Assembly: GCF_009711045.1 (NCBI RefSeq)
Contig: NZ_WMJX01000011.1
Span: forward strand, 1 to 36,669
DNA from: Myroides albus
GTDB lineage: Bacteria; Bacteroidota; Bacteroidia; Flavobacteriales; Flavobacteriaceae
DNA length: 36,669 nucleotides
Direction: 5' to 3'
Made by a program: the position numbers and the translations under genes. The notes under the pieces were generated by a model. That model ran no database searches and was not told where the DNA came from. It worked only from the letters and a program-made list of their open reading frames with translations. This document shows, in pieces, positions 17,030 to 26,215 of this stretch (position 1 is its first letter; each line of letters opens with the position of its first letter).

Positions 17030-18478
17030 ATGAGTAAGTATACAGAAGAAGATTTAAAGAAAGAATTAGAAACCAAAGAGTATGAGTATGGATTCTATAC
17101 GGATATAGAAGCAGATACTTTGCCTATTGGTTTAAATGAGGATATTGTAAGGGCTATTTCTGCGAAGAAAGGTGAGCCAGAATGGATGACTGAATGGAGG
17201 CTTGAAGCTTTTCGTATTTGGGAATCTATGGTTGAACCAGAGTGGGCCAATGTGAGATATGAGAAGCCTGATTTCCAGGCTATATCTTATTATTCAGCGC
17301 CAAAGACTAAACCGAAGTTGGATAGTTTAGATGAAGTAGATCCTGAACTGTTAGATACATTCAACAAACTTGGTATTTCTATTGAAGAACAAAAGAGATT
17401 AAGTGGTGTTGCAATGGATATTGTTATGGACTCTGTGTCTGTAGCAACTACTTTTAAAGCTACATTAGCTGAGAGAGGTATTATATTTTGTTCTATTTCT
17501 GAGGCGATTAAGAACCACCCAGAATTAGTTAAGAAGTATTTAGGTAGCGTTGTACCGCAAACTGATAACTTTTATGCTGCATTGAATTCTGCAGTATTCT
17601 CTGATGGATCATTTTGTTATATTCCGAAAGGAGTTAGATGTCCAATGGAACTATCAACTTATTTCCGTATTAACCAAGCAGGTACAGGTCAGTTTGAGCG
17701 TACTCTTGTTATTGCTGATGAGGGAAGTTATGTTTCTTATTTAGAAGGTTGTACTGCTCCTTCACGTGATGAAAACCAATTACACGCTGCTGTAGTTGAG
17801 CTTATTGCTATGGATGATGCTGAGATTAAATACTCGACAGTACAGAACTGGTTCCCTGGTGATAGTAGTGGTAAAGGTGGAGTGTTTAACTTCGTGACTA
17901 AACGTGGTCTATGTGAGAAAAATGCTAAGATATCTTGGACACAAGTAGAAACGGGATCTGCTGTGACTTGGAAGTATCCTTCTTGTATTTTGAAAGGGGA
18001 TAATTCTATCGGTGAGTTCTATTCAATTGCTGTTACTAATAATTTCCAACAAGCAGATACAGGTACTAAAATGATTCACCTTGGAAAGAATACGCGTTCA
18101 ACTATTATTTCTAAAGGTATTTCTGCAGGTAAATCACAAAATAGTTATAGAGGTCTTGTACAAGTAGGACCACGTGCTGAGAATGCAAGAAACTTCTCTC
18201 AATGTGATTCATTGTTAATGGGTAATGAATGTGGAGCACACACTTTCCCTTATATTGAAGCAAAGCATCCTACTGCTCAGATTGAACACGAAGCAACTAC
18301 GAGTAAGATTGGTGAAGATCAAATCTTCTATTGTAATCAAAGAGGGATCCCAACTGAAAAGGCTATTGCCTTAATCGTTAATGGATTCTCTAAAGAAGTC
18401 TTGAACAAATTGCCAATGGAGTTTGCAGTAGAAGCTCAAAAGTTATTAGAGATTTCGCTTGAAGGAAGTGTGGGTTAA
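17030..18478 (+). CDS. sufB: Fe-S cluster scaffold subunit SufB
   Basis: 482 residues, typical for SufB. Hallmarks are the [16 protein letters not shown]-terminal helix and the long beta-helix core ([20 protein letters not shown]). The C-terminal segment carries conserved Cys and Glu/His residues ([20 protein letters not shown], then [22 protein letters not shown]). With SufC and SufD it forms the cytosolic SufBC2D scaffold on which clusters are built from sulfur brought by SufS-SufE. It is co-directional with sufC after 56 nt. Confidence 0.97.
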   Translation: MSKYTEEDLKKELETKEYEYGFYTDIEADTLPIGLNEDIVRAISAKKGEPEWMTEWRLEAFRIWESMVEPEWANVRYEKPDFQAISYYSAPKTKPKLDSLDEVDPELLDTFNKLGISIEEQKRLSGVAMDIVMDSVSVATTFKATLAERGIIFCSISEAIKNHPELVKKYLGSVVPQTDNFYAALNSAVFSDGSFCYIPKGVRCPMELSTYFRINQAGTGQFERTLVIADEGSYVSYLEGCTAPSRDENQLHAAVVELIAMDDAEIKYSTVQNWFPGDSSGKGGVFNFVTKRGLCEKNAKISWTQVETGSAVTWKYPSCILKGDNSIGEFYSIAVTNNFQQADTGTKMIHLGKNTRSTIISKGISAGKSQNSYRGLVQVGPRAENARNFSQCDSLLMGNECGAHTFPYIEAKHPTAQIEHEATTSKIGEDQIFYCNQRGIPTEKAIALIVNGFSKEVLNKLPMEFAVEAQKLLEISLEGSVG

Positions 18479-18534
18479 TCCATAGAAAGACAGCGAAATT
18501 TTAAACAAAACCTCAATTAAATACAATTAAACTT

Positions 18535-19287
18535 ATGTTACAGATAAAGAATTTACACGCAAGTGTTGAAGATAAAGAGATTTTAAAAGGAATTAACTTA
18601 GAAGTAAAAGCTGGAGAAATTCACGCTATTATGGGACCAAACGGTGCTGGGAAAAGTACTTTGTCTTCTGTAATCGCTGGTAATGAAGCTTTTGAAGTTA
18701 CTGAAGGTGATATCATCTTAGAAGGTGAGGAGCTTGGTGAATTAGCTCCTGAAGAAAGAGCACATAAAGGTGTGTTTTTATCATTTCAATATCCAGTAGA
18801 GATTCCAGGTGTATCCGTGACTAACTTTATGAAAACGGCTATCAATGAGTCGCGTAAAGCTCAGGGAATGGAAGAAATGCCTGCAAGTGAAATGCTTAAA
18901 AAGATTAAAGAGAAAGCAGAGTTGTTAGAAATCGATAGAAAGTTTCTTTCTCGTTCTCTTAACGAAGGATTCTCTGGTGGTGAGAAAAAGCGTAATGAGA
19001 TCTTCCAAATGGCTATGTTAGAGCCTAAATTGGCAATCTTAGACGAAACTGACTCAGGATTGGATATCGATGCTTTGAGAATCGTTGCTAACGGTGTAAA
19101 CAAGCTGAAAAGTAAAGACAATGCAATCATCGTTATTACGCACTATCAACGTTTATTAGAATATATTGTTCCTGATTTTGTACACGTTTTACACGATGGT
19201 AAAATTGTGAAGACGGGTGGTAAAGAATTAGCTTTAGAATTAGAGGAGAAAGGTTATGATTGGATTAAATCTTCTGTTGAAAAATAA
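18535..19287 (+). CDS. sufC: SufC, ATPase of the Fe-S assembly scaffold
   Basis: 250 residues of ABC-type ATPase. It has Walker [10 protein letters not shown] (34-42), Q-loop [12 protein letters not shown], signature [11 protein letters not shown] with the SufC-typical N-terminal NEGFSGGE, Walker [17 protein letters not shown] and the H-loop ITHYQRLL. No transmembrane partner is needed: SufC dimerises on SufB and SufD, and ATP hydrolysis reshapes the scaffold. It lies between sufB (56 nt) and sufD (47 nt). Confidence 0.97.
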   Translation: MLQIKNLHASVEDKEILKGINLEVKAGEIHAIMGPNGAGKSTLSSVIAGNEAFEVTEGDIILEGEELGELAPEERAHKGVFLSFQYPVEIPGVSVTNFMKTAINESRKAQGMEEMPASEMLKKIKEKAELLEIDRKFLSRSLNEGFSGGEKKRNEIFQMAMLEPKLAILDETDSGLDIDALRIVANGVNKLKSKDNAIIVITHYQRLLEYIVPDFVHVLHDGKIVKTGGKELALELEEKGYDWIKSSVEK

Positions 19288-19334
19288 GAAGTAAACCAAT
19301 TAACTGATTTAATCATTTCTAATAGTAAATACAT

Positions 19335-20654
19335 ATGGAACTTAAAGATAAATTAATTACGTCTTTTGTTGCTTTCGAACAAGGGTTAACTGGTGAACAC
19401 GATGTGTTACACAACATCCGCTTGGAAGGACTTAAGACTTTCGAAGAAAAGGGGTTTCCTACTAAAAAAGAGGAAGCTTGGAAGTACACGTCACTAAACT
19501 CTATTCTTAAGAAAGAGTTTACGATTCTTCCTAAAAAAGAAGTAGCCTTAGATTATAAAGAAGTTAAGAAATACTTCTTGAGTGATTCAGATACGTACAA
19601 ATTGGTTTTTATCAATGGTATTTTTAGCTCTCATTTGTCTGAAACTACTCACGACGGTATTGATGTTTGTTTAATGTCTTCGGCAATGAACAAACCTAAG
19701 TATAAAATGGTTATCGATAATTACTATAATCAAGCGGTTGACAAATCTGATGTGTTTTCTGCATTGAATAGTGCTTATGCGACTGAAGGTGCTTTTATCA
19801 ATGTACCTAAGAGCAAAGTAGTGTCGAAACCAATCGAGATTATTTACTTCACGACACTGGAGGATCAAGCTTTATTGACTCAACCTCGTAACTTAGTTGT
19901 CGTAGGTGAGAATGCTCACGTTCAGATATTAGAAAGACATCAAAGTTTAACTGACTCAAATGTTTTAACGAACTCAGTGACTGAAATATTTGCTCATAAA
20001 CGTGCAATCTGTGATTATTATAAGTTACAGAATGATTTGGAAAGCAGTAACTTGATTGACAATACATTCATTAAGCAGAAACAAGAAAGCCGTGTGTCTG
20101 TACATACTTTCTCTTTTGGAGGTAAGATTACGCGTAATAACTTGAACTTCTATCAAGATGGTGAACGCATCGATAGTACGCTTAAGGGGATTACATTGAT
20201 TGGAAACAAACAACACGTAGATCACTACACGCTGGTATCTCACAATCAGCCAAACTGTGAAAGTCACCAGAATTATAAGAGCATCTATGACGATAATTCA
20301 GTTGGTGTGTTTAACGGTAAGATTTACGTAGATAAAATCGCTCAGAAAACGGACGGATTCCAACAGAACAACAATATCTTGTTAAGTGAGAAGGCCGCTG
20401 TTTACACTAAACCGCAATTAGAGATATTCGCGGATGACGTGAAGTGTTCTCACGGATGTACTATAGGACAATTAGACGATGAGGCTATGTTCTATATGCG
20501 CCAAAGAGGTATTCCTCAGAAGGAGGCAAAAGCGTTGTTGATGTACGCTTTTACTGACGAAGTAATGGAAACTGTAAAGATACCTGAGTTGAAAGCGAAG
20601 GTTGCAAAATTGATTGCTACTAAGTTGGGAGTATCTATGGGATTTGAAATTTAA
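19335..20654 (+). CDS. sufD: Fe-S cluster scaffold subunit SufD
   Basis: 439 residues, paralogous to SufB over the C-terminal beta-helix. Recognisable parts are KKEEAWKYTSLN near the N-terminus and the GKIYVDKIAQKTDGFQQNNN block. The C-terminal CSHGCTIGQLDDEAMFYMRQ RGIP region includes the conserved His of the SufB-SufD interface. It completes the SufBC2D complex. It is the last gene of the first suf half, as a strong terminator follows. In related genomes sufS normally comes next, but here it lies 8.4 kb away. Confidence 0.95.
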   Translation: MELKDKLITSFVAFEQGLTGEHDVLHNIRLEGLKTFEEKGFPTKKEEAWKYTSLNSILKKEFTILPKKEVALDYKEVKKYFLSDSDTYKLVFINGIFSSHLSETTHDGIDVCLMSSAMNKPKYKMVIDNYYNQAVDKSDVFSALNSAYATEGAFINVPKSKVVSKPIEIIYFTTLEDQALLTQPRNLVVVGENAHVQILERHQSLTDSNVLTNSVTEIFAHKRAICDYYKLQNDLESSNLIDNTFIKQKQESRVSVHTFSFGGKITRNNLNFYQDGERIDSTLKGITLIGNKQHVDHYTLVSHNQPNCESHQNYKSIYDDNSVGVFNGKIYVDKIAQKTDGFQQNNNILLSEKAAVYTKPQLEIFADDVKCSHGCTIGQLDDEAMFYMRQRGIPQKEAKALLMYAFTDEVMETVKIPELKAKVAKLIATKLGVSMGFEI

Positions 20655-20676
20655 TTTCTATTTATATTTTAATGGA

Positions 20677-20718
20677 AAATAAGGTTGTTTCTTTTTTAGA
20701 GACAACCTTATTTTTTTT
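20677..20718 (+). terminator. terminator after sufD
   Basis: 16-bp stem AAATAAGGTTGTTTCT / AGAGACAACCTTATTT with one G-U pair and a T5 loop, then a T run. This ends the sufABCD transcript. Confidence 0.9.
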
Positions 20719-20740
20719 GCTTTAAAATCAATATCTCTTA

Positions 20741-20779
20741 TAAAAAAGAAACCAGACTATGTGGGGATATAGTCTGGTT
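20741..20779 (-). terminator. minus-strand terminator with no gene in front of it
   Basis: Perfect 11-bp stem AACCAGACTAT / ATAGTCTGGTT with an 8-nt loop. The T run (TCTTTTTT) lies on the minus-strand exit side. The nearest minus-strand gene upstream is nrdA, which ends at 22031 with its own terminator. The hairpin therefore looks like the remnant end of a leftward gene lost from this gap. Confidence 0.65.
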
Positions 20780-21960
20780 ATCTAAAAGAAAAAAGTTGTT
20801 GTTTTTTGTTGTACTTTGAATATATCTAATACTGTACCATTTTTTTTCAGGGTGGCGATTTTGTATTGTTTAAGAAGTATATCTTCTAATGTTTCCTGAA
20901 AATTGCTAAATAAGACTTGAATTTCTTTGTGTTGATTGTGATTTTATTGGCACAGATGTTTAGTTATTGGAGTTTTTGTTTGGTGTGATAGGAGGAGAGT
21001 ATTCAAGAAGGTAAAGAGTAGCTTCATGACTTTGTTTGTTTTTAGCTCTTTTAGGGCCTTTATTTTTCTTAACCAACCTCATCGTTGTTTTATTGTATAA
21101 AATCGATTAGCGAGTCGTTTATGTACTAAATCGTTGTTGATTTTGTTTTGATGTAGGTTGTCACTACAGATTATGGTGAATGCAGTAGATGTTTATTGTC
21201 TTTTTTTATTGGATATTACTGCAAATCCTTTACATGATTTATCAGCACTGACATTGTGCTACTTTACTATTCACTTTATTATTGAGGTGGTGTTTGAGCA
21301 CTTTTCTTATTTTGAAAAAAGCGTTAGTGCTTTGAATCATATCCACTTTACTACTTCTTACTCAAAAATTCTATCAGGTAATTGTATTCGAAAGTAATTG
21401 ACTTAGAGATGGATAACTGTTAGATCGCTGGTACTTTCTTTGGGTATTCTTTGGGGTTTCTGGCAGTTTCCTTGCTGAAACACCCCTTTTTCCGAGCAAA
21501 AGTGCAAGAATACCCGAAGAAAGGTGCAAGGAAGTCCTAAGAAAGTAAGTTAATTTGGAGGACAAAATTTTAGCAACCAGGAAGAATAAGTTGATGTGTT
21601 ATGGGATTAAACGCCATGATCAGACTGGTTAATTTCGCAACATTTAATCTCGGGCATGTTGATTGCCTATTTAGTGATATAGAGATTGACTTCATTTGAC
21701 TTACTGATTAATTGGTCAATCTTGGTAGGGATAGATAGAAATACTTTAATGATGTTCTAAAGGCTTTCAACCGTCACATGTGTGTACTTTATTAATAGAA
21801 GAGCTAACACAACTACAGGAGTTTTTTATGCAATAAAGGAGTGCTTTTACTTGTTTATTTTTGGTATTCGAAATATGCCGAGTTATCTGCTTCGCTTGAT
21901 TTAGCGATGTATATAGGTTATAAGTTTTTTGATAGATTTGATTTTGACTTTATCCTCTTG
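20780..21960. other. 1.2-kb gap, no recognisable gene
   Basis: No frame on either strand shows a protein family. The longest (21158-21397 plus, TTG start) is Phe/His-rich and lacks codon structure. The stretch is flanked by an orphan leftward terminator and the nrdA terminator, and it contains a fold-back repeat (21433-21547). I read it as eroded DNA at an old rearrangement junction, perhaps with a structured RNA. Confidence 0.55.
21433..21547. repeat. fold-back element with internal direct repeats
   Basis: Outer arms CTTTCTTTGGGTATTCTT (21434-21451) and AAGAATACCCGAAGAAAG (21506-21523) pair over 18 positions with one G-U. Inside, GGGGTTTC (21453-21460) can pair with GAAA..CCCC (21477-21486). 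To the right the motif GTGCAAG...AGAAAG is repeated imperfectly (16 of 22 bases) starting at 21502 and 21524. It is locally more GC-rich than its surroundings. It may be a small non-autonomous mobile element, a structured RNA, or a relic. Confidence 0.6.
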
Positions 21961-21962
21961 AA

Positions 21963-22003
21963 TAAAAAAAAGAGAGAACCTTTACAAAAAGCTCTCTCTT
22001 TTT
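21963..22003 (-). terminator. terminator of nrdA
   Basis: 11-bp stem AAAAAGAGAGA / TCTCTCTTTTT with a 15-nt loop. Read leftward it ends in a T run. It lies 28 nt beyond the nrdA stop codon. Confidence 0.85.
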
Positions 22004-22030
22004 AGAATTTGAATTTATGATAAATATTCT

Positions 22031-23725
22031 CTATGATTCACAACTACTACATGTCACTAAGTTTGTTACCATTTCCTTAGAAACACTTTGACTGCGTTGG
22101 TAGTATAATGTTTTTACACCTAATTTCCACGCTTCAATCATTAATTTATTCACTTCTTTGATTGGTAAAGCAGATGGAATATTTAGGTTTAAACTTTGAG
22201 CTTGATCGACATATTTTTGTCTGATTGCCGCTTGTTGGATAATCTCAAGTTGACTGATTTCTTTAAATGTTTTAAATACATCTTTTTCTTCTTGAGTAAG
22301 TCCTTCTATTTGTTGAACACTTCCGCCGTTAAGCATGATCGTTCTCCATGTATCTTCATTGTCTAAACCTTTACTGACAAGTAGTTCTGTTAGGTACTTA
22401 TTCTTACGCATAAAGTTTCCTTTAGATAAACCAGCTTTGTAGTAATTACTACTGAAAGGCTCAATACCTGGTGAAGTTTGTCCTAAGATTGCAGAAGATG
22501 AAGTAGTAGGAGCAATAGCCATTGTTGTGGTATTTCTTCTTCCATAACCTTTTAATAATTCAGGTTCTCCATATATTCTCGCTAACTCTTGAGATGCTTT
22601 ATCAGCTTTATTGCTTATATCTTCAAATATTTTATTCGTTAGCATTTTAGCTTGTAAGCCTTCGAAAGGTATCATGTTCTTTTGTAAATAAGAGTGCCAT
22701 CCAAGTACTCCTAATCCCAAAGCTCTATGTCTTTTCGCAAAGCGGTTTGCTGGTGCTAAATAGTAGTTACCTTCTGTTTTCTCAATAAATTCTTGTAATA
22801 CTGCATCAAGGAAATAGATTGCCAATTTAACTGCTTCTGTATCTTTCCACTCATCATATAATTCTAAGTTCATTGACGACAAACAGCAGATGAATGATTC
22901 ATCATCATTTGACGGAAGCATGATTTCTGAGCAAAGGTTACTTGCGTTGACACGCATATTATTGTCTTTGTAAACTTGCGGTTTATTTGTATTTACATTG
23001 TCAGAGAAGAACAAGTAAGGCATCCCCTTTTGTTGTCTGCTTTCTAATACTTTCGCCCAAAGCATTCTCTTATCTTTATCCCCATCAATCATCTCTTGCA
23101 TCCAATAATCTGGAATACAAATACCGTAAAATAAGTTTTGAATTGGATTACCAATATTGCGGATGTTTAAAAATTCTTCAGCATCTGGGTGATCAATATC
23201 TAAATAGGCTGCAAAAGCACCACGGCGAACACCTCCTTGCGATATTGTGTCCATAGCAGTATCGAATAACTTCATAAAGCTAACTGCTCCACTACTTTTT
23301 CCATTATCCGTCACTGCACTTCCTCTTTCTCTTAGGTTTCCAAAATATCCTGAGGTACCACCACCAATCTTAGTTTGCATGATTACTTCTCCTAACTTAT
23401 GAGTGATCCCCTCAATACTGTCAGGTATATTCACATTGAAACACGAAATAGGCAATCCTCTTTCTGTTCCCATGTTGGCCCAAATAGGTGAACTTAAACT
23501 CATCCAACCTCTTTCTATCATTTCTTGAAATGATTCCTTTAGCTCCGGCTTATATAGTCTTCTTGCAGCTGCAGATGCAATTCGATCAATAGCACCCTCC
23601 ACTGTTTCTCCCTTAAGAAGATAGCCTCTATTAAGTATCTGTTCACTTTCAGAATTTTTCCACCAAAGTTTCTCTCTTAAGTTTTTATTGTCCTCTATTT
23701 GTAATTGTAATGAGAAGTTATTCAT
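22031..23725 (-). CDS. nrdA: class I ribonucleotide reductase large (alpha) subunit, compact form
   Basis: 564 residues, about 200 shorter than E. coli NrdA, because the N-terminal ATP-cone is absent. It reduces ribonucleoside diphosphates to deoxy forms. Active-site residues are in place: redox Cys C95 (LPISCFNVN), N263-C265-E267 (NLCSEI), second redox Cys C280, and the radical-transfer pair Y541-Y542 (TLYYQR). The thioredoxin-facing C-terminal CSSC is at 559-562. The glycine-rich loop KIGGGTSGYFGN and GGVRRGAFAAYLD also fit. This is the short NrdA type known from Flavobacteriia. It is co-transcribed behind nrdB (44-nt gap). Confidence 0.95.
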   Translation of the reverse strand: MNNFSLQLQIEDNKNLREKLWWKNSESEQILNRGYLLKGETVEGAIDRIASAAARRLYKPELKESFQEMIERGWMSLSSPIWANMGTERGLPISCFNVNIPDSIEGITHKLGEVIMQTKIGGGTSGYFGNLRERGSAVTDNGKSSGAVSFMKLFDTAMDTISQGGVRRGAFAAYLDIDHPDAEEFLNIRNIGNPIQNLFYGICIPDYWMQEMIDGDKDKRMLWAKVLESRQQKGMPYLFFSDNVNTNKPQVYKDNNMRVNASNLCSEIMLPSNDDESFICCLSSMNLELYDEWKDTEAVKLAIYFLDAVLQEFIEKTEGNYYLAPANRFAKRHRALGLGVLGWHSYLQKNMIPFEGLQAKMLTNKIFEDISNKADKASQELARIYGEPELLKGYGRRNTTTMAIAPTTSSSAILGQTSPGIEPFSSNYYKAGLSKGNFMRKNKYLTELLVSKGLDNEDTWRTIMLNGGSVQQIEGLTQEEKDVFKTFKEISQLEIIQQAAIRQKYVDQAQSLNLNIPSALPIKEVNKLMIEAWKLGVKTLYYQRSQSVSKEMVTNLVTCSSCES

Positions 23726-23769
23726 GCTCTTAGTTTTGGTAATTTTTTATAACAATTTTTTCTTTTTTT

Positions 23770-24747
23770 TTAAAACAAGTCGTCTGCTGTAAAGCTTTTG
23801 TCGTGTTTAGTATAATCTACAGGTCTTTTGGCAAAGAAATCATCTAAGGTATTTGCAAATACATCTTCTTCAAACCATTGCATTGGTTTGTACTGCTCTG
23901 CAGTGATATTGAATACTTTGTCTAAGCCAATCTTCACCATGCTTTCATCTACTCTAAACTTCATAAAGTTTAGTAAGTCATGTTTGTTCACTGATTCTAT
24001 ATCTCCTGTTTCGAATATCCAATCCAGGATTTTGCTTTCAATTTCTATGGAGTTGTGAATGACATCATTTACATGGGCAATCAATTCTTCATCAAAGAAA
24101 TCTGGAAACTCTTTTCTTATTATATTGATAATGTAAATACCTGCATTTGCATGTACTTGTTCATCTATCGAAGTCCAAGCAATAATATTGCTTACATTTT
24201 TCATTAACCCTTTGAATCTTGTAAAAGATAGGATAATGGCAAATTGACTAAACAGGGAAACATTCTCAATCAAAAGAGAGAATAGGATTAATGATACAAC
24301 GTATTTTTTGCGATCTGTATTGTTGTTAGAGTTTTCTAATACCTTACCAAGGTATTCTACGCGTTCTCTAATTACGGGAATTGTCAATAAATCTTCGAAC
24401 TCATCATTATATCCCAATACGTCTAATAGACGTGAATATGCCTCAGAGTGTCTAAATTCACATTCTGCAAAAGTACTACCCAATCCATTGAATTCTGGTT
24501 TTGGGAAATGTTGATAAAGGTTACCCCAAAATGTCTTGACTGCAACTTCTATCTGAGCAATAGCCAATAAACTGTGTTTGATAGCTATTTGTTCTTCTTT
24601 TGTTAGGTGTGAATGAAAATCTTGCGTGTCAGCAGTGAAGTCTACTTCACTATGAACCCAAAATGACTTATTAATAGCATCTGTGAATTGGTAAATTCCA
24701 GGATACTCAAACGGTTTGTAGTTAACTCTTTTATCAAAAATAGACAT
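23770..24747 (-). CDS. nrdB: class I ribonucleotide reductase radical (beta) subunit, probably class Id
   Basis: 325 residues of ferritin-like helices. Metal ligands can be placed at E67 (IAQIEVAV), E97 and H100 (ECEFRH), E161 (LLIENV), E196 and H199 (DEQVH), with Y104 four residues after H100. Glu rather than Asp at the first ligand agrees with the dimanganese, superoxide-activated class Id enzyme described from Flavobacterium johnsoniae; that assignment rests on recall of the family. The protein starts directly at the catalytic fold, so the N-terminal ATP-cone seen in some relatives (Leeuwenhoekiella type) is absent. The C-terminal tail (KSFTADDLF) would bind NrdA. No NrdI or NrdH gene is present in the window. 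Confidence 0.92.
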   Translation of the reverse strand: MSIFDKRVNYKPFEYPGIYQFTDAINKSFWVHSEVDFTADTQDFHSHLTKEEQIAIKHSLLAIAQIEVAVKTFWGNLYQHFPKPEFNGLGSTFAECEFRHSEAYSRLLDVLGYNDEFEDLLTIPVIRERVEYLGKVLENSNNNTDRKKYVVSLILFSLLIENVSLFSQFAIILSFTRFKGLMKNVSNIIAWTSIDEQVHANAGIYIINIIRKEFPDFFDEELIAHVNDVIHNSIEIESKILDWIFETGDIESVNKHDLLNFMKFRVDESMVKIGLDKVFNITAEQYKPMQWFEEDVFANTLDDFFAKRPVDYTKHDKSFTADDLF

Positions 24748-25120
24748 AGCAAAAAAAATTTATTTTAATAATCCGTTGCTTGTTTCACCCTAATTAGATA
24801 GGACATTTTATACCCTCAAAAATATTGATTCTTGCAGTATTAGGTGCTGCCGAGGAATATAAAGTAGGTTGAATTACAAGTTTTTGTAAAAGCTAAGATA
24901 GGACATATTGAGAGGTCATTCAACCTTTGGATTTTAAATATTTGAATTAGTTATCAACAAAGTATTAATAACTTAATTATTGTAATTTTTTGTATTTATC
25001 ATATTTAAATTTCTCGCTTTAGTGTAGTTGTATATTTTTTTATTTCTCTCTGTTTATTGCACGATTATTCTCAACGTTGTTGTAAAGTATGTTGTTTTTT
25101 TCTTTTTGATAATAGCATAA
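24748..25120. other. nrdBA upstream region with repeats and possible RNA leader
   Basis: No gene. The stretch holds an exact 11-bp direct repeat AGATAGGACAT (24796-24806 and 24896-24906, spacing exactly 100). It also has a 9-bp inverted repeat AGGTTGAAT / ATTCAACCT (24866-24874, 24918-24926) enclosing a TTACAA/TTGTAA hairpin, and a GCAG/CTGC hairpin at 24833-24849. The minus strand carries TATTTTTG (24824-24817), a fit to the -7 consensus, about 70 nt before nrdB. I see no B12-box, so a cobalamin riboswitch is not supported, and no pair of NrdR-type palindromes. Confidence 0.5.
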
Positions 25121-25158
25121 ATAAAAAGACCTTAAAAATTAATTTAAGGTCTTTTTAT
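25121..25158 (-). terminator. terminator of the hmu operon
   Basis: 16-bp perfect stem ATAAAAAGACCTTAAA / TTTAAGGTCTTTTTAT with a 6-nt loop, starting 6 nt after the hmuS stop codon. Both sides are T-rich when read, so it may also work in the other direction. Confidence 0.88.
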
Positions 25159-25164
25159 GGTTTA

Positions 25165-26205
25165 TTACGACAAGGGTTCTACGATGTCTCTCCATGCTTG
25201 AAGTTCTGGTATTCCAGGTTTTCGTTTGCCAAAAAACTGTACTATTATTTCCCCCATTTCATTGAATACTTCAATGGCAGTTACGATACCGTCTTCAGTT
25301 GGTTTTCGCACAATCCATGTTTGGGCGATTTTGTCCATATCCAAATGCATATTGAAGTCTGGGTCTAATACATTATACCAGTTTTGGTGCCACATCAGGC
25401 GTTTTACTTCACCAGTGTGAATTTGTATATTTCCTCTATTTCCTACAAATACCATTATTGGTGTTTGCATCTCAGCTGCTTTTTCGAGCATGGTGATTAT
25501 GCTTTCTTTGCTTATCTGTTTGGCGTGAAACTCATCAGGCGCTAAACGCAATGCTTGTGTTCTTGTCAAGTGATGTTTCTTTAAAAGAGAGAAGAAGTTG
25601 TGCGTATCTTTTAACTCTTTCCATTCTTGTTGAAAAGTTTTTACGTCTATTTCTTCATCTAATTTCTCATCGAGATTAACCTGATAGGCTTCTGTTGGCT
25701 CATGTGAGTCTTGGTTGTCTGATCTGTACTTTTTGACTAAGGCATCAAAAGCTGAATCATCACTTTGAGGGGTTAGGTATATCTTGTGAATTGCCTCTCC
25801 ATCTTTTCCAAAGAATTGTAAACTCTTTCTCTCTTTGTCACCTGCCATCTCTACTACTGCATACGCCTTAGTCCAATGGCTTAAGAATATGCGCAAATCT
25901 ATATCGGGATTGACAAATAATCCTGCATGAGGAGACGAAAAATCTGGGTTGCTATACACGCCCTTTCTTTCGTGAACACATTCATTGTTTCTTGTCAATG
26001 CCATTACTTTACCTAATTGTTCAATCTCCGATAGAAGTTCAACTAAGTTTGTATTTAATCTTGTTACTGTTTCTCCAATTTGTGTAGCTAATAGTTCAGC
26101 TTCGCTTACGTTTAGTTCTGTAGCTGCATTTCGTATTCTCAAGTGAGGATTCTGCTGTTTTAATTCAGCCCAACGTTCCTTTAAAGTAAGTGTTTCTTTG
26201 TTCAT
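25165..26205 (-). CDS. hmuS: heme-handling/degrading protein HmuS (HemS/ChuS family)
   Basis: 346 residues from ATG 26205, the usual size of this family of tandem-duplicated heme-binding domains. Recognisable parts are the N-terminal LKERWAELKQQNPHLRIRNA followed by ATELNVSEAEL, the first repeat's LMALTRNN-like stretch, and PHAGLFVNPDIDLRIFLSHW. The second repeat contains MVFVGNRGNIQIHTG and WHQNWYNVLDPDFNMHL. Members bind cytosolic heme after import, and some open the ring to release iron. An upstream in-frame TTG (26223) would overlap hmuV's stop; the ATG leaves a 10-nt gap and is preferred. It is the last gene of hmuTUVS. Confidence 0.92.
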   Translation of the reverse strand: MNKETLTLKERWAELKQQNPHLRIRNAATELNVSEAELLATQIGETVTRLNTNLVELLSEIEQLGKVMALTRNNECVHERKGVYSNPDFSSPHAGLFVNPDIDLRIFLSHWTKAYAVVEMAGDKERKSLQFFGKDGEAIHKIYLTPQSDDSAFDALVKKYRSDNQDSHEPTEAYQVNLDEKLDEEIDVKTFQQEWKELKDTHNFFSLLKKHHLTRTQALRLAPDEFHAKQISKESIITMLEKAAEMQTPIMVFVGNRGNIQIHTGEVKRLMWHQNWYNVLDPDFNMHLDMDKIAQTWIVRKPTEDGIVTAIEVFNEMGEIIVQFFGKRKPGIPELQAWRDIVEPLS

Positions 26206-26215
26206 GTCTTCTAAT

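Noticed and set aside
21158..21397. 79-residue frame in the gap before nrdA
   Set aside because: TTG start, no domain, no codon-use pattern like the neighbours.
24748..24960. Cobalamin riboswitch or NrdR boxes upstream of nrdB
   Set aside because: No B12-box or conserved core segments, and no pair of about 16-bp AT palindromes at helical spacing were found.
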